Shown here: positions 20,855 to 28,162 of the stretch, piece after piece
How positions within the stretch are numbered: the first letter of the stretch is position 1
Layout of the letters: the number at the start of each line of letters is the position of its first letter
NCBI RefSeq assembly: GCF_022647665.1
Contig: NZ_CP071872.1
Span: 3,348,001 to 3,412,000, forward strand
DNA from: Streptomyces formicae
Lineage (GTDB): Bacteria > Actinomycetota > Actinomycetes > Streptomycetales > Streptomycetaceae
Direction: 5' to 3'
Length of the DNA: 64,000 bases
Made by a program: the position numbers and the translations under genes
Notes under the pieces: generated by a model
What the model saw: only the letters and a program-made list of their open reading frames with translations
Databases searched by the model: none
Told to the model about the DNA's origin: nothing

Positions 20855-20864
20855 GGGCTAGTTC
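20855..20864. repeat. Left copy of the IS4-family target duplication
   Basis: GGGCTAGTTC, repeated exactly at 22363-22372 on the other side of the element. The right copy contains the stop codon of the 55-residue peptide gene, so the peptide's last codons were restored and not truncated by the insertion. Confidence 0.85.
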
Positions 20865-22362
20865 CAATGCCGTGTAGTTAGGGGTGCCGTGGGCGGTGTC
20901 AAGGGGTGGGCGTCAGGATGTGGACGCTGATCGTGGCCCTGTAGGTGGTGCGGTCGACGGTGCCTCTGGCGTTGTATCTCGAGATGGCCCGCTTCACGAC
21001 GCGTGGACGGGTGCGGATACGGCGGTCGGGCATGAGGGCGGCCAGGATTCGGCGGCCTATGGTGCCGGCGAGGTCGATCACGGCGCCGCTGAACACGCCT
21101 GCGGCCTGGATGACCAGATCGCGGGCGGTGTTCAGGGCGATGGAGAAGCTGGCCCGGTCAGGGTCGGTCCCGGGTCGGCTGGCGGTGGCGTCCGCCATCG
21201 CCAGCCGCAGGACCTGATAGGTGACCAGCACCGCGAAGACTTCCTGGGCGACACCGGCGGGAGTGCGGGCACGAAGGACCCGACCGCCGAGGATCGTTGA
21301 CTTGATCTCCAGATAGGTGGTCTCGACTTCCCACCGCTCGTGATACAGCCCGATCAGTTCGCCGGCGGGGTGGGTGAAGGGATCGGTCAGGGTTGTGACC
21401 AGCCGGTATGCGCCGGTGCGTCGTCCCTGTGATGTGCTGATGGTGATCTCGCAACAGACAACGCGGACCGCCACGGGTCCGATCCGGGAGAGCCAGGAGC
21501 CGTCGGGGAAGCGTCGCAGGACCGGCAGTCTGCGGTTCTCTTTCACCCGGACCAGGACGTGTGCGCTTCTCGACGTGATCGCTTCGATCAGGGCCTGGAC
21601 GGCGAAGTTCCGGTCCAGCAGGACGATCATGTCTTCCCGCAGGCTGCGGACTAAGCGTGGAGCATAGGTGGTCTCACCGTCGGTGGCCGGACCGAAGACG
21701 GCGTCCATAATGGTCCGGGTTCCGCAGGCGACCAGGACCAGGAGTCGCAGTGAGGGGTATCCCGCACCGCCGTTGTTGCAGCGGTGCCGGGTGAACTCGG
21801 CCTGGTTCGTGGGGCTGTCCGGCACGGCCATCAACGTGCCGTCGATGGCGCAGACGACCAGTCCGCGCCATCGCGTTCCGGTGATGCCGAGTCCTGCGGC
21901 CGGTCCACGGAGCAAGTCGAACAGGTGACGCAGCGGGCGGGTCCCGAGCCTCTTGCGGGCCTGGGCCAGCGCGCTGGCCGTGGGCGTCGCCGTCGGCAGT
22001 CCGTCCAGGCCGGCTGTCAGCCGCTGCCACACCTGCTGCCATCCGAGCCCGGGGAACAATGCCCCACCCAGCAGCAGGTACACCACCACGCGCGAGGGAA
22101 GGGCCCGTATCCGTTGCTGGGTTCTGCCGGTATCTGCCAGCACCTCATCGACCATCTCGAACGGGACAATCCGTGTCAGCTCGCCGAGATGGCCGGGGGC
22201 AAACGCCCCTGCTGCAACCGCTACTTCACGAGAAATGACAGACTTGGCGTCCAACGGAGCTCCTGCTGAACAGTGATCTTGGTCGACACGGTTCTAGCAG
22301 GAGCTCCGTCACTTCATCAGCCTGCTTGACAAGCAGCCCAGAGCCCTAACTACACGGCGTTG
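20865..22362 (-). mobile_element. Complete IS4-family insertion sequence (1498 bp)
   Basis: The terminal repeats read CAATGCCGTGTAGTTAGGG on the left and CAACGCCGTGTAGTTAGGG on the right when reversed, one mismatch. They are bounded by the 10-bp direct repeat GGGCTAGTTC, the size usual for IS4 elements. One transposase gene fills it. It sits immediately 3' of the precursor-like peptide gene. Confidence 0.9.
20899..22254 (-). CDS. IS4-family transposase
   Basis: A 451-residue protein with an N-terminal DUF4372/IS4-type domain (RIRALPSRVVVYLLLGGALF) and a DDE_Tnp_1 core. The first Asp is in VVCAIDGTLMAVPDSP, the second in MIVLLDRNFAV, and the Glu is in the YREK-type region LYHERWEVETTYLEIKS. 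It is full length, uninterrupted, and about 100 bp inside the right end, so it is potentially active. Confidence 0.93.
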   Translation of the reverse strand: MDAKSVISREVAVAAGAFAPGHLGELTRIVPFEMVDEVLADTGRTQQRIRALPSRVVVYLLLGGALFPGLGWQQVWQRLTAGLDGLPTATPTASALAQARKRLGTRPLRHLFDLLRGPAAGLGITGTRWRGLVVCAIDGTLMAVPDSPTNQAEFTRHRCNNGGAGYPSLRLLVLVACGTRTIMDAVFGPATDGETTYAPRLVRSLREDMIVLLDRNFAVQALIEAITSRSAHVLVRVKENRRLPVLRRFPDGSWLSRIGPVAVRVVCCEITISTSQGRRTGAYRLVTTLTDPFTHPAGELIGLYHERWEVETTYLEIKSTILGGRVLRARTPAGVAQEVFAVLVTYQVLRLAMADATASRPGTDPDRASFSIALNTARDLVIQAAGVFSGAVIDLAGTIGRRILAALMPDRRIRTRPRVVKRAISRYNARGTVDRTTYRATISVHILTPTP

Positions 22363-22365
22363 GGG

Positions 22366-22533
22366 CTAGTTCACCCAACCGCCCATCATTACGACCTCGG
22401 CGCCGCTCTGCGCGTCGGCAACCCGAGCCTGGATGCCGGCCGCTACCGCCTTCGGGTCGGACTTCACGTCGGTGATCAGCTCCGCGAATACCGAGGTGGA
22501 CACCGTCTCGATGTGCTCCATCTGAATGGGCAT
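22366..22533 (-). CDS. 55-residue precursor-like peptide (putative RiPP precursor)
   Basis: AAGGAG stands 5 bases before the ATG, the best ribosome site in the island. The N-terminal part looks like a helical, Glu/Asp-containing leader (ETVSTSVFAELITDVKSDP). It is followed by a second helix (AVAAGIQARVADAQSGAE) and a short non-polar end, VVMMGGWVN. The leader-like helix and a small Gly/Trp/Asn tail are what one expects of a modified-peptide precursor, but there is no sequence match I can name. The stop lies inside the IS4 target duplication. The HExxH gene would follow after about 89 nt without the two ISs. It shares frame and stop with the longer open frame starting at 22959. Confidence 0.6.
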   Translation of the reverse strand: MPIQMEHIETVSTSVFAELITDVKSDPKAVAAGIQARVADAQSGAEVVMMGGWVN

Positions 22534-22959
22534 GACTGCTCCTTCGTTGGATGAACTGCGATTTCTTGCACCCTCCCGGAAGGGGAGGGCCGCTCCCTTG
22601 CCCGGACTCGAACCGGGTCCTGCGGAGGACAGTGCTCTCCTGGTAGAGCTGCAAGGGAGCCCCGCCCTGCCGGGAATGCCGATCTGAAGTCGGGGGAGTC
22701 TTCGAGTCGGCGGCGTCCAGCAGGAGCGAAGTATCAGGTCACCTGGCACCAGAGATGCCAGGTCAGTCCTCGTGATGTCTTGCGTAGCCATGCACTCAAG
22801 CTCCGCTATGCAGATCTCACAGGCGAGCATCGGAGTCTCGCCGAGGGAGACACGTACAGGCCCGATCCACTTGACCCGGATGGGATCGCTTCGGCAGTAG
22901 AGCCAGCAGCGACCTAAGACCCACACCTCGGGCTGTGGCTCCGTCGTGCGCTCGACCAT
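22366..22959 (-). CDS. Open frame with Cys-motif N terminus, running through the tRNA-like region into the peptide frame
   Basis: The first about 60 residues are gene-like: GRCWLYCRSDPIRVKWIGPV, then LACEICIAELECMA. They give CxxxC and CxxC pairs like those of small zinc-binding Streptomyces proteins. The ATG overlaps the preceding gene's stop as TGATG. Downstream of about residue 80 the translation (TPPTRRLPRLQIGIPGRAG) looks non-coding and crosses the tRNA-like RNA. No stop occurs before that of the 55-residue peptide. Either the real gene lost its own stop, or a leader-fused form of the peptide is made. The 3' limit is therefore uncertain. Confidence 0.4.
   Translation of the reverse strand: MVERTTEPQPEVWVLGRCWLYCRSDPIRVKWIGPVRVSLGETPMLACEICIAELECMATQDITRTDLASLVPGDLILRSCWTPPTRRLPRLQIGIPGRAGLPCSSTRRALSSAGPGSSPGKGAALPFREGARNRSSSNEGAVMPIQMEHIETVSTSVFAELITDVKSDPKAVAAGIQARVADAQSGAEVVMMGGWVN
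22571..22589 (-). terminator. Hairpin between the tRNA-like element and the peptide gene
   Basis: Perfect 7-bp arms CCCTCCC / GGGAGGG with a 5-base loop. It lies 3 nt after the 3' end of the tRNA-like structure and about 37 nt upstream of the peptide start. It may end or process the upstream RNA; no U-run follows. Confidence 0.45.
22592..22660 (-). ncRNA. tRNA-like RNA with 9-bp acceptor and shortened anticodon arm
   Basis: Read on the minus strand: 5' GCTCCCTTG pairs perfectly with 3' CAAGGGAGC (9 bp). A D-like arm GCTC-TACCAGGA-GAGC and a canonical T arm CCCGG-TTCGAGT-CCGGG are present. The stretch between A26-equivalent and the T stem is only 15 nt, too short for a normal 5-bp/7-nt anticodon arm plus variable loop. 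It can fold as CTG-TCCTCCG-CAG or as a 5-bp/4-nt stem. No CCA is encoded. It could be a specialised tRNA-like donor, a degenerate tRNA or an attachment-site relic. Confidence 0.6.
22741..22763 (-). other. Hairpin upstream of the tRNA-like element
   Basis: Perfect 8-bp inverted repeat ACCTGGCA / TGCCAGGT with a 7-base loop, inside the open frame that starts at 22959. It may be a processing or attenuation signal ahead of the tRNA-like RNA. Confidence 0.35.
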
Positions 22960-23129
22960 CAGTGGTCACGACTCCGACCGGTGGCCAGATTGGTGTTGCA
23001 GTGCACACAGTGGTCCTGGTCCTTGTCCTCACCGATCCAAATGATCAAGGCCCGGCATTTGGGGTTAGGACACTTGGGGATCTTGGTGCCCTCGATCTGG
23101 ACCGACTGTTCACCCTGGATCGCTGCCAT
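22959..23129 (-). CDS. Small zinc-ribbon-like protein (56 aa)
   Basis: Contains CPNPKC (CxxxxC) and, 15 residues on, CVHC (CxxC), enough to bind one zinc ion. The start MAAIQGEQSV is supported by AGGAGAC directly before the ATG. The stop overlaps the next gene's start by one base, so the two are translationally coupled. Function unknown; it may bind nucleic acid or a partner protein. It is divergent from the HTH regulator with about 110-160 bp between. Confidence 0.7.
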   Translation of the reverse strand: MAAIQGEQSVQIEGTKIPKCPNPKCRALIIWIGEDKDQDHCVHCNTNLATGRSRDH

Positions 23130-23286
23130 GTCTCCTGCCTTCGTTGCCTGTTGGGCTGGTGATGACAAGTCAACGACTGCCGGCCTCAGAGGGAAAGGTG
23201 AAACAAGCCGTGGCCCGGTTGCGTGACCCCGGTGAAATTTGCCCACGCCCTGTCACGTGGTGATCGCTCCACGCTACGGTCAGCGG

Positions 23287-24546
23287 GTGGAGGAGAACGT
23301 CAAGCTCGCAGCGCGCATGGAAGAACTTGGCTTCGGGCAAGCCGAGTTGGCGCGCCGTGTGAACGCGGAGATCCAGCGTCTCACCGGGGCATTAGGCAAG
23401 ATGACAGACAGTGACGTGCGACGCCTGCTCAAGGGCAGAACGCGATGGCCACAAGCCAAGCAGCGGCTTTGCCTGGAGAAGGTACTGGGTGCATCGGCTG
23501 TCGATCTAGGGTTCGTTCCACGACGCAAGCCCAGCCCAGCATCACCGGAGGACGACCTCGTGAAACGTCGAACCTTCACCCGTGCGGCTACCGGCACCAT
23601 CCTTGCCGCCTCGCCGCTGATCACCGCCGGGAACCGCATCGGCATGTCGGACGTGACCCGCTTCGGGAAGGCGTTCAACGACCTCATCGAGGCAGACAAT
23701 CGGGCAGGAGGAGACTCCGGTACCGAGAGGAAGGCTCTCGGCTGCGCGGCCGAGCTGATGGCACTTCAGCAGAACAGCTCGTCATCGCAACGTGTTCGCT
23801 CGCAGATCTACTTCCTCGCGGCTGCCTTCACCTCTACGGCCATGTGGGCAGCGGTTGACGCACGGCGCGCAGACGATGCGCAGAGGCACTTGGAGAAGGC
23901 GGTCACGCTGGCTGGCCTCTCTGGTGACAGCAAGATCCAGCATCGGATCTGGGGTCACGCGTCCATGCTGGCTGTGCAACGGAAGCGCTACACGGACGCC
24001 ATCGCAGCAGTCGAAGCCGCCAAGAGCCTGAGTGTCAGCCGTCGAGACCCCCTGTTCGGTTCGCTGGCGTACGCACGAGCCGCAGGCATCTACTCGGAGG
24101 CCAGAGAGCCGGAAGTGGCGTTGCGGAATCTGGGGGCGGCTGAGAGAGCCTTCGAGCGAGTCGATTTCGCAGAGCAGCGGCCCTCCTGGATGGGGTTCTT
24201 CGACCGCGCGGAACTGGAGGGCCTGAGCGCACTCGTCCGCCTCGACCTGGGTGACTTCGATGTGGCCGAGTCTCACCTTCACCGCACCCTGTCTCTCCTA
24301 CGTCCTGACATGCTGCGTAACCGTGCGTACTACACGGCAAAGCTCTCATTCTCGCAGCTCGGGCAGGGCGACGTAGAGCTGGCAACGGCAACGATGACAT
24401 CTGTGCCGTCCGTCTCCCCGGCCGCAGCCAACTCCGGACGCGTCCGGAAGCTCATGGACTCCTTCGGCCAGGAGCTGGGCCGCGTGGCTTCTGGATCATC
24501 ACTTCACCGAGAATGGCTGGACCGCAACCGAAAGGTCTTTTCATGA
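23287..24546 (+). CDS. Helix-turn-helix regulator with long helical-repeat C terminus
   Basis: About 420 residues. The N terminus has an HTH (ARMEELGFGQAELARRVNAE, then DSDVRRLLKGRTRWPQ). A KRRTFTRAATGTILAASPL segment is typical of a Streptomyces regulator family that is not exported despite its Tat-like look. Residues about 180-400 form TPR-like helices (AQRHLEKAVTLAGLSGDSK). Possible starts are the GTG at 23287 (no ribosome site) and a TTG at 23239 preceded by GGTGA. Codon 36 from the GTG is TTA (23392-23394), implying bldA dependence. The GNAT gene overlaps its stop. It probably controls the island's small-gene operon on the other strand. Confidence 0.8.
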   Translation: MEENVKLAARMEELGFGQAELARRVNAEIQRLTGALGKMTDSDVRRLLKGRTRWPQAKQRLCLEKVLGASAVDLGFVPRRKPSPASPEDDLVKRRTFTRAATGTILAASPLITAGNRIGMSDVTRFGKAFNDLIEADNRAGGDSGTERKALGCAAELMALQQNSSSSQRVRSQIYFLAAAFTSTAMWAAVDARRADDAQRHLEKAVTLAGLSGDSKIQHRIWGHASMLAVQRKRYTDAIAAVEAAKSLSVSRRDPLFGSLAYARAAGIYSEAREPEVALRNLGAAERAFERVDFAEQRPSWMGFFDRAELEGLSALVRLDLGDFDVAESHLHRTLSLLRPDMLRNRAYYTAKLSFSQLGQGDVELATATMTSVPSVSPAAANSGRVRKLMDSFGQELGRVASGSSLHREWLDRNRKVFS

Positions 24547-25067
24547 CGATCGAGCTGAAGCACTTCGGACACGAGGACGCCGGGAAGATCCGGGAACTCC
24601 TCCTCGACATCCACGCGGAAGTCCACTCCAACAGCGATGACCCCTTCCGCGCCCGAACGCGCTTCGCTGGATTCGTCGACAACTGGTCGGCTCTGCCCTC
24701 CTGGAGCTGCGTGATCGGCTACGACGGAGGAAGGCCAGCTGGCTTCGCCTACGGTGCCCAGTTCGCCGCTGGTAGGTGGTGGAAGGGGAGCCAGCTCCCT
24801 GATGGATATGGAGATGCCCCGAGCTTTGCCCTGTCGGAGCTGATGGTTCTCCCGCCGTGGCGCAAGCAGGGCGTCTCGAGGCAACTTCATGAAGCTCTGG
24901 TGGTTTCTCGCCATCAAGAGCCGCGAGCAACGCTGCTCGTAGATGTCTCGCACCCCAAGGTCGTAGACCTGTACGAGAGCTGGGGTTACCGGAAGGTCGA
25001 TGAACAAAAGCCATTCGAGGACTCGCCAGTCTTCGCGGTGATGGTCAAGGCGCTGGCCAACGATTGA
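24543..25067 (+). CDS. GNAT-family N-acetyltransferase
   Basis: A 174-residue protein. GNAT features include the GYDGGRPAGFAYGAQF strand and LSELMVLPPWRKQGVSRQLH, which holds the acetyl-CoA pyrophosphate loop (here Lys-Gln-Gly-Val), and the closing YESWGYRKVDEQKPFEDSP. The start overlaps the regulator's stop as ATGA, indicating coupled translation. GC is a little lower than in core genes. The substrate is unknown; acting on the island's peptide or on aminoglycoside-like molecules are both guesses. A bidirectional terminator follows. Confidence 0.85.
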   Translation: MTIELKHFGHEDAGKIRELLLDIHAEVHSNSDDPFRARTRFAGFVDNWSALPSWSCVIGYDGGRPAGFAYGAQFAAGRWWKGSQLPDGYGDAPSFALSELMVLPPWRKQGVSRQLHEALVVSRHQEPRATLLVDVSHPKVVDLYESWGYRKVDEQKPFEDSPVFAVMVKALAND

Positions 25068-25090
25068 TAGCGGCACTCGTAGTCCGCGGT

Positions 25091-25105
25091 ACCCCCGTCG
25101 GGGGT
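25091..25105. terminator. Terminator between the GNAT and lipase-maturation genes
   Basis: ACCCCC-GTC-GGGGGT hairpin, 23 bp after the GNAT stop, followed on the plus strand by TTGCTTATTC. It lies between two convergent genes and may serve both. Confidence 0.7.
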
Positions 25106-25109
25106 TTGC

Positions 25110-26729
25110 TTATTCTTCATCCGATGGAGTCGGGATTGGATCGCTGGGAGGGATCAGGCGGGTGGCAGGGAGAAGCACCCCTACGTACTCGCGCTCCCAG
25201 CACGCCTTGGTTTCCCGTAGTTCCGTCCAAGTCGTGTACCTGTACCGGAACAGGCGGGCTCGAACGTAGTCCGGAGGATGATCAGGGAACGGGTTGTGGC
25301 GCAGCAGCTTCAGCGTGTCCCGATCGTTCAGCAGGAGCCGCAGCATGAAGCCGTCGAACCAGGACTGCCCGTAGGCGGGGGAGAGGGCTACGAACCAGAG
25401 CAACCAATCAAGTCGCAAGTGGAAGGGGGCGAACTGGCGGGGCCAGTGTTTTGGGTCGCCGGGCTTGCCTCGGAACTCGTACTCCTGCCACTGGGCGTTC
25501 GGGGAAACCTCCTGGTCAGTGACCTCCAGCACCTGGTAACCCTGGCTGCTACGCCGCTTGTACCACTCCACCTGGTGCCAGTCGAGGCGCAGATGGTACG
25601 GGGCGAACTGGCGCGGCCACCGCCGGATGTCCCCCGGCTTGCCGTGGAACTCGTACTCCCGCCACACCGTGCCGGGCCGCAGCACCCGCTCGTCCGTGCC
25701 CTCGACGACCACCTCGAAGCGGACCCGGCCGACGGTGCCGAACGCCCCGTACGTGTTGACCAGGTGCAGCGGGTCGAAGGAGCGGTTCATCGCCTGGCGG
25801 CGGGAGAGCAGATTGCGCACCGGGTGATAGCTCAGGGCCAGCACGAGCACGGTCACGGCGATCACCAGGACCGCGTACCAGAGCGGGGGAGCGGGCAGCG
25901 GATGCGCTCCCGTGACCAGGGAGCCGTCGACGGCGGACAGGGCCAGCGCGATCGTCACCCAGTTCAGCCAGGAGAAGTTGCCCGACAGCACCAGCCACAG
26001 CTGGGTCAGGGCGATCAGGCCGGCCGCGGCGCTCGCGATCGGCTGCGGGGTGAAGAGCAGCACCGGAACGAGCAGTTGGGTGAGGTGGTTGGCGGCGGCC
26101 TCGACCCGGTGGAGCGGGCCCGGCAGATGGTGGAAGAACCAGCTCAGCGGCCCGGGCATCGGCTGGGTCTCATGATGGAAGTACAGGCAGGTCAGCCGGC
26201 GCCAGCACTCGTCGCCGCGGATCTTGATCAGCCCCGCGCCGAACTCCACCCGGAACAGCAGCCAGCGCAGCAGCCACAGCACGAGCACGGGCGGCGCAGT
26301 GCGCTCGTTCCCCAGGAAGACCGCGAGGAACCCCGCTTCGAGCAGCAGCGACTCCCAGCCGAAGGAGTACCAGGTCTGGCCCACATTGACGATCGACAGG
26401 TACAGCGCCCACAGCGCCGCCCACCACAGCATCGCGGTCCACAGCGGCAGGTGGTCGGCCGCCCCGCCCACGAGCGCGGCGGCCAGCACCGCCCCGGCCC
26501 AGGCGCAGCAGGCGAAGAACCGGTCCGAGTAGTGGAGTTGGAAGATGCTCGGCGCCCGCTTCAGCGGTACGCGCCGTACGTACGCGGGCACCGGCAGCAT
26601 GCCGCAGGAGCCGATCAGCGCCCGGAACTGGAGGGCGGCGCCGAGGAAGCCCACGAGATAGATCGCGGCCAGCACCCGCTGGAAGACGAGTCTGCTCAGC
26701 CAGTAGTCGGGTGCCGTGAACCACTCCAT
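25110..26729 (-). CDS. Lipase maturation factor family membrane protein, with internal duplication
   Basis: A 539-residue protein with about eight membrane helices (for example LWYAVLVIAVTVLVLALSYH) and the LMF core VNTYGAFGTVGRVRFEVVVE. The soluble block WREYEFHGKPGD...WPRQFAPYHLRLDW occurs at about residue 358. It occurs again 58 residues later in diverged form as WQEYEFRGKPGDPKHWPRQF. The normal continuation LLWFVALSPAYGQSWFDGF follows only the second copy. The part after the first copy is lower in GC and resembles the island. LMF proteins are ER chaperones in animals; the bacterial role is unclear. GGAGG lies 6 bases before the ATG. Confidence 0.88.
   Translation of the reverse strand: MEWFTAPDYWLSRLVFQRVLAAIYLVGFLGAALQFRALIGSCGMLPVPAYVRRVPLKRAPSIFQLHYSDRFFACCAWAGAVLAAALVGGAADHLPLWTAMLWWAALWALYLSIVNVGQTWYSFGWESLLLEAGFLAVFLGNERTAPPVLVLWLLRWLLFRVEFGAGLIKIRGDECWRRLTCLYFHHETQPMPGPLSWFFHHLPGPLHRVEAAANHLTQLLVPVLLFTPQPIASAAAGLIALTQLWLVLSGNFSWLNWVTIALALSAVDGSLVTGAHPLPAPPLWYAVLVIAVTVLVLALSYHPVRNLLSRRQAMNRSFDPLHLVNTYGAFGTVGRVRFEVVVEGTDERVLRPGTVWREYEFHGKPGDIRRWPRQFAPYHLRLDWHQVEWYKRRSSQGYQVLEVTDQEVSPNAQWQEYEFRGKPGDPKHWPRQFAPFHLRLDWLLWFVALSPAYGQSWFDGFMLRLLLNDRDTLKLLRHNPFPDHPPDYVRARLFRYRYTTWTELRETKACWEREYVGVLLPATRLIPPSDPIPTPSDEE
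25404..25667 (-). repeat. Diverged tandem duplication inside the LMF gene
   Basis: Segments 25404-25493 and 25578-25667 are homologous with an exact 174-bp (58-codon) offset but differ at many bases. That is unlike a recent copy and more like joining of two alleles. The link between them encodes HQVEWYKRRSSQGYQ and a second version of the preceding strand. Confidence 0.8.
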
Positions 26730-27289
26730 CGCGGACCTCCGGTACGTCCAGTATCGGCCCCGGCCGTGATGCGCCGCAGGGTGGTGCCCAGCATGCGCGC
26801 GTACAGACGCTGGAGCGGTGGTACGAGAGGTCCGGCGAGCCGGGTGTACCAGCGGGCCGGCCTGCTGAAGGCCATCACGGTGAACCAGACGGAACCGTCG
26901 TCGCGCAGCTCCACCACGAAGCACTCCTCCCCGCTCTCCGGGTGGCCGGTCCGGGTGCCGTACGCGAAGCCGGTGCGGTCCCGCTCGTGCTCCGTCCAGA
27001 TCACCCGGCACGGTGCGGTGAACCGCACGGGTCCGAGGCCCAGGGACACCTCGACGAAGGCGCCCGGCTCGGCGTGCGCCGCCGAGGCCCGTACCCGCGC
27101 CCCCGTCGCCCGGTGCATCCGCCAGGTGGTGACCGCGGCGCCCGCGGCCTCGAAGACGGCGCGGCCGCGGCCGATCCGGGTGCGGTGGTGGAGGTGGTGG
27201 TACCCGTCAGGGAGGGGGCCGAGGCGGGTCGCTCCGACCTCGGTGTAGTTGAGCCCGTGGCCGGCGCTCGCGGGATCGGTCAGGTGCAT
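26696..27289 (-). CDS. DUF1990-family protein
   Basis: A 197-residue soluble protein beginning MHLTDPASAGHGLNYTEVGA. It has the DUF1990 signature pieces LPDGYHHLHHRTRIGRG, RVIWTEHERDRTGFAYGT and HPESGEECFVVE. The family is uncharacterised, with a START/helix-grip-like fold. GAAGGAGACGACCGC precedes the start. Its ATG overlaps the end of the YndJ frame by 10 bp and its own 3' end overlaps the LMF start by 34 bp, so the three genes form one tight operon read from twin palindromic operators. Confidence 0.88.
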   Translation of the reverse strand: MHLTDPASAGHGLNYTEVGATRLGPLPDGYHHLHHRTRIGRGRAVFEAAGAAVTTWRMHRATGARVRASAAHAEPGAFVEVSLGLGPVRFTAPCRVIWTEHERDRTGFAYGTRTGHPESGEECFVVELRDDGSVWFTVMAFSRPARWYTRLAGPLVPPLQRLYARMLGTTLRRITAGADTGRTGGPRWSGSRHPTTG

Positions 27290-28105
27290 GCGGTCGTCTC
27301 CTTCAGTCGGCGCCAGGCCAGCACCGAGCACAGTGCGAAGCCCAGCGCGTTGCCGAGGCCGTGGGTGGCGGCCATCCAGGTGAGATCGGGGTGCGGAAGT
27401 CCGGTGGCCTCGCCCAGCGCTCAGGTCAGTGCGAGGAGCATCGTCGCCACCAGAACGGCCGCCGATACTCCGAACAGTGCGCGCGTCAGCCGTTCGGCGC
27501 TGTCCTCGCGTACATTTCGCCAGGTCAGCAGGGCGACGGCCCACATGCCCGCGGTCAGCACGAGCGCTCCGGCGAGCTCGGCCCAGTCGTCGGCGAAGTA
27601 GCCGGCGAGGACGAGCAGGGTGCCGAGGGGAACGCTGAGCGCCGCGAAGCGGCCCGTGGGCGCGTCGGCAGCCCTGCACACCAGCCCGGCCACCAGGGAG
27701 GCGGCGAAGCCCGCGAAGTGGAAGTGCGGCACGGTCAGCGCCAGGATCTCCAGGTCGAAGCCGAAGAGCCGGTGGCCCGAGCCGCTCGGCCACCAGGGCG
27801 ACCCCGGCGACGGCCGGGGTGACCAGGGCGGTCAGCACGGCCATCTCGGTGGGGGCGAGTGAGTGGGTGCGCCGCAGCCGGGCCTGGGCGTGCAGCGCGA
27901 GCGCGCCCGTGGCGAGCACGTACACCGAGGCCAGCGCGGTGGCGGTGGGGCCCCGCGGCAGCCAGAGCGCCACCGCACCGGGGGCCGCGAGCAGCGGCCA
28001 CAGTCTGCGCAGCAGCACCGGCCCGGGTCCATTGATGAGCCGCAGCCCGACCGGGACGATGACCAGCATGCCCAGCATCACTACCGCGTTGACCAGTGCG
28101 TTCAT
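27280..28105 (-). pseudogene. YndJ-family membrane protein, broken by a frameshift and a stop
   Basis: The gene starts well (AAGGGGAGG before the ATG at 28105) and encodes membrane helices up to VALVAERLG. There one extra G near 27770 shifts the frame. The correct continuation, HRLFGFDLEILALTVPHFHF, is in the next frame. That frame runs to TGA at 27421, in the place where Trp would be expected. Beyond it the reading continues sensibly (ALGEATGLPHPDLTWMAATH, ending RRLKETTACT). Two independent lesions mark it as a pseudogene, although a double sequence error cannot be excluded. YndJ proteins are transporter-like and of unknown function. Confidence 0.75.
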
Positions 28106-28121
28106 GACCGCCCTCCCCTTT

Positions 28122-28137
28122 CTTGAACGGGTTCAAG
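28122..28137. promoter_or_regulatory. Palindromic operator 1 (TTGAAC-N2-GTTCAA)
   Basis: CTTGAACGGGTTCAAG lies 17 bp upstream of the YndJ start. It has the symmetry of a TetR-type operator. Its partner site is 41 bp away, centre to centre, or about four helical turns. Confidence 0.65.
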
Positions 28138-28162
28138 TTCTGTCGTGCAGCTTAGGGGTGTT

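Noticed and set aside
22592..22660. Selenocysteine tRNA or ordinary tRNA-Glu/Asp
   Set aside because: The long acceptor recalls tRNA-Sec, but there is no long variable arm or UCA anticodon. The space for an anticodon arm is too short for a normal elongator tRNA, so only 'tRNA-like' is claimed.
27421..27423. Selenocysteine or recoded TGA in YndJ
   Set aside because: The same gene also has a frameshift, no SECIS-like hairpin is seen after the TGA, and Trp fits the position, so simple decay is more likely.
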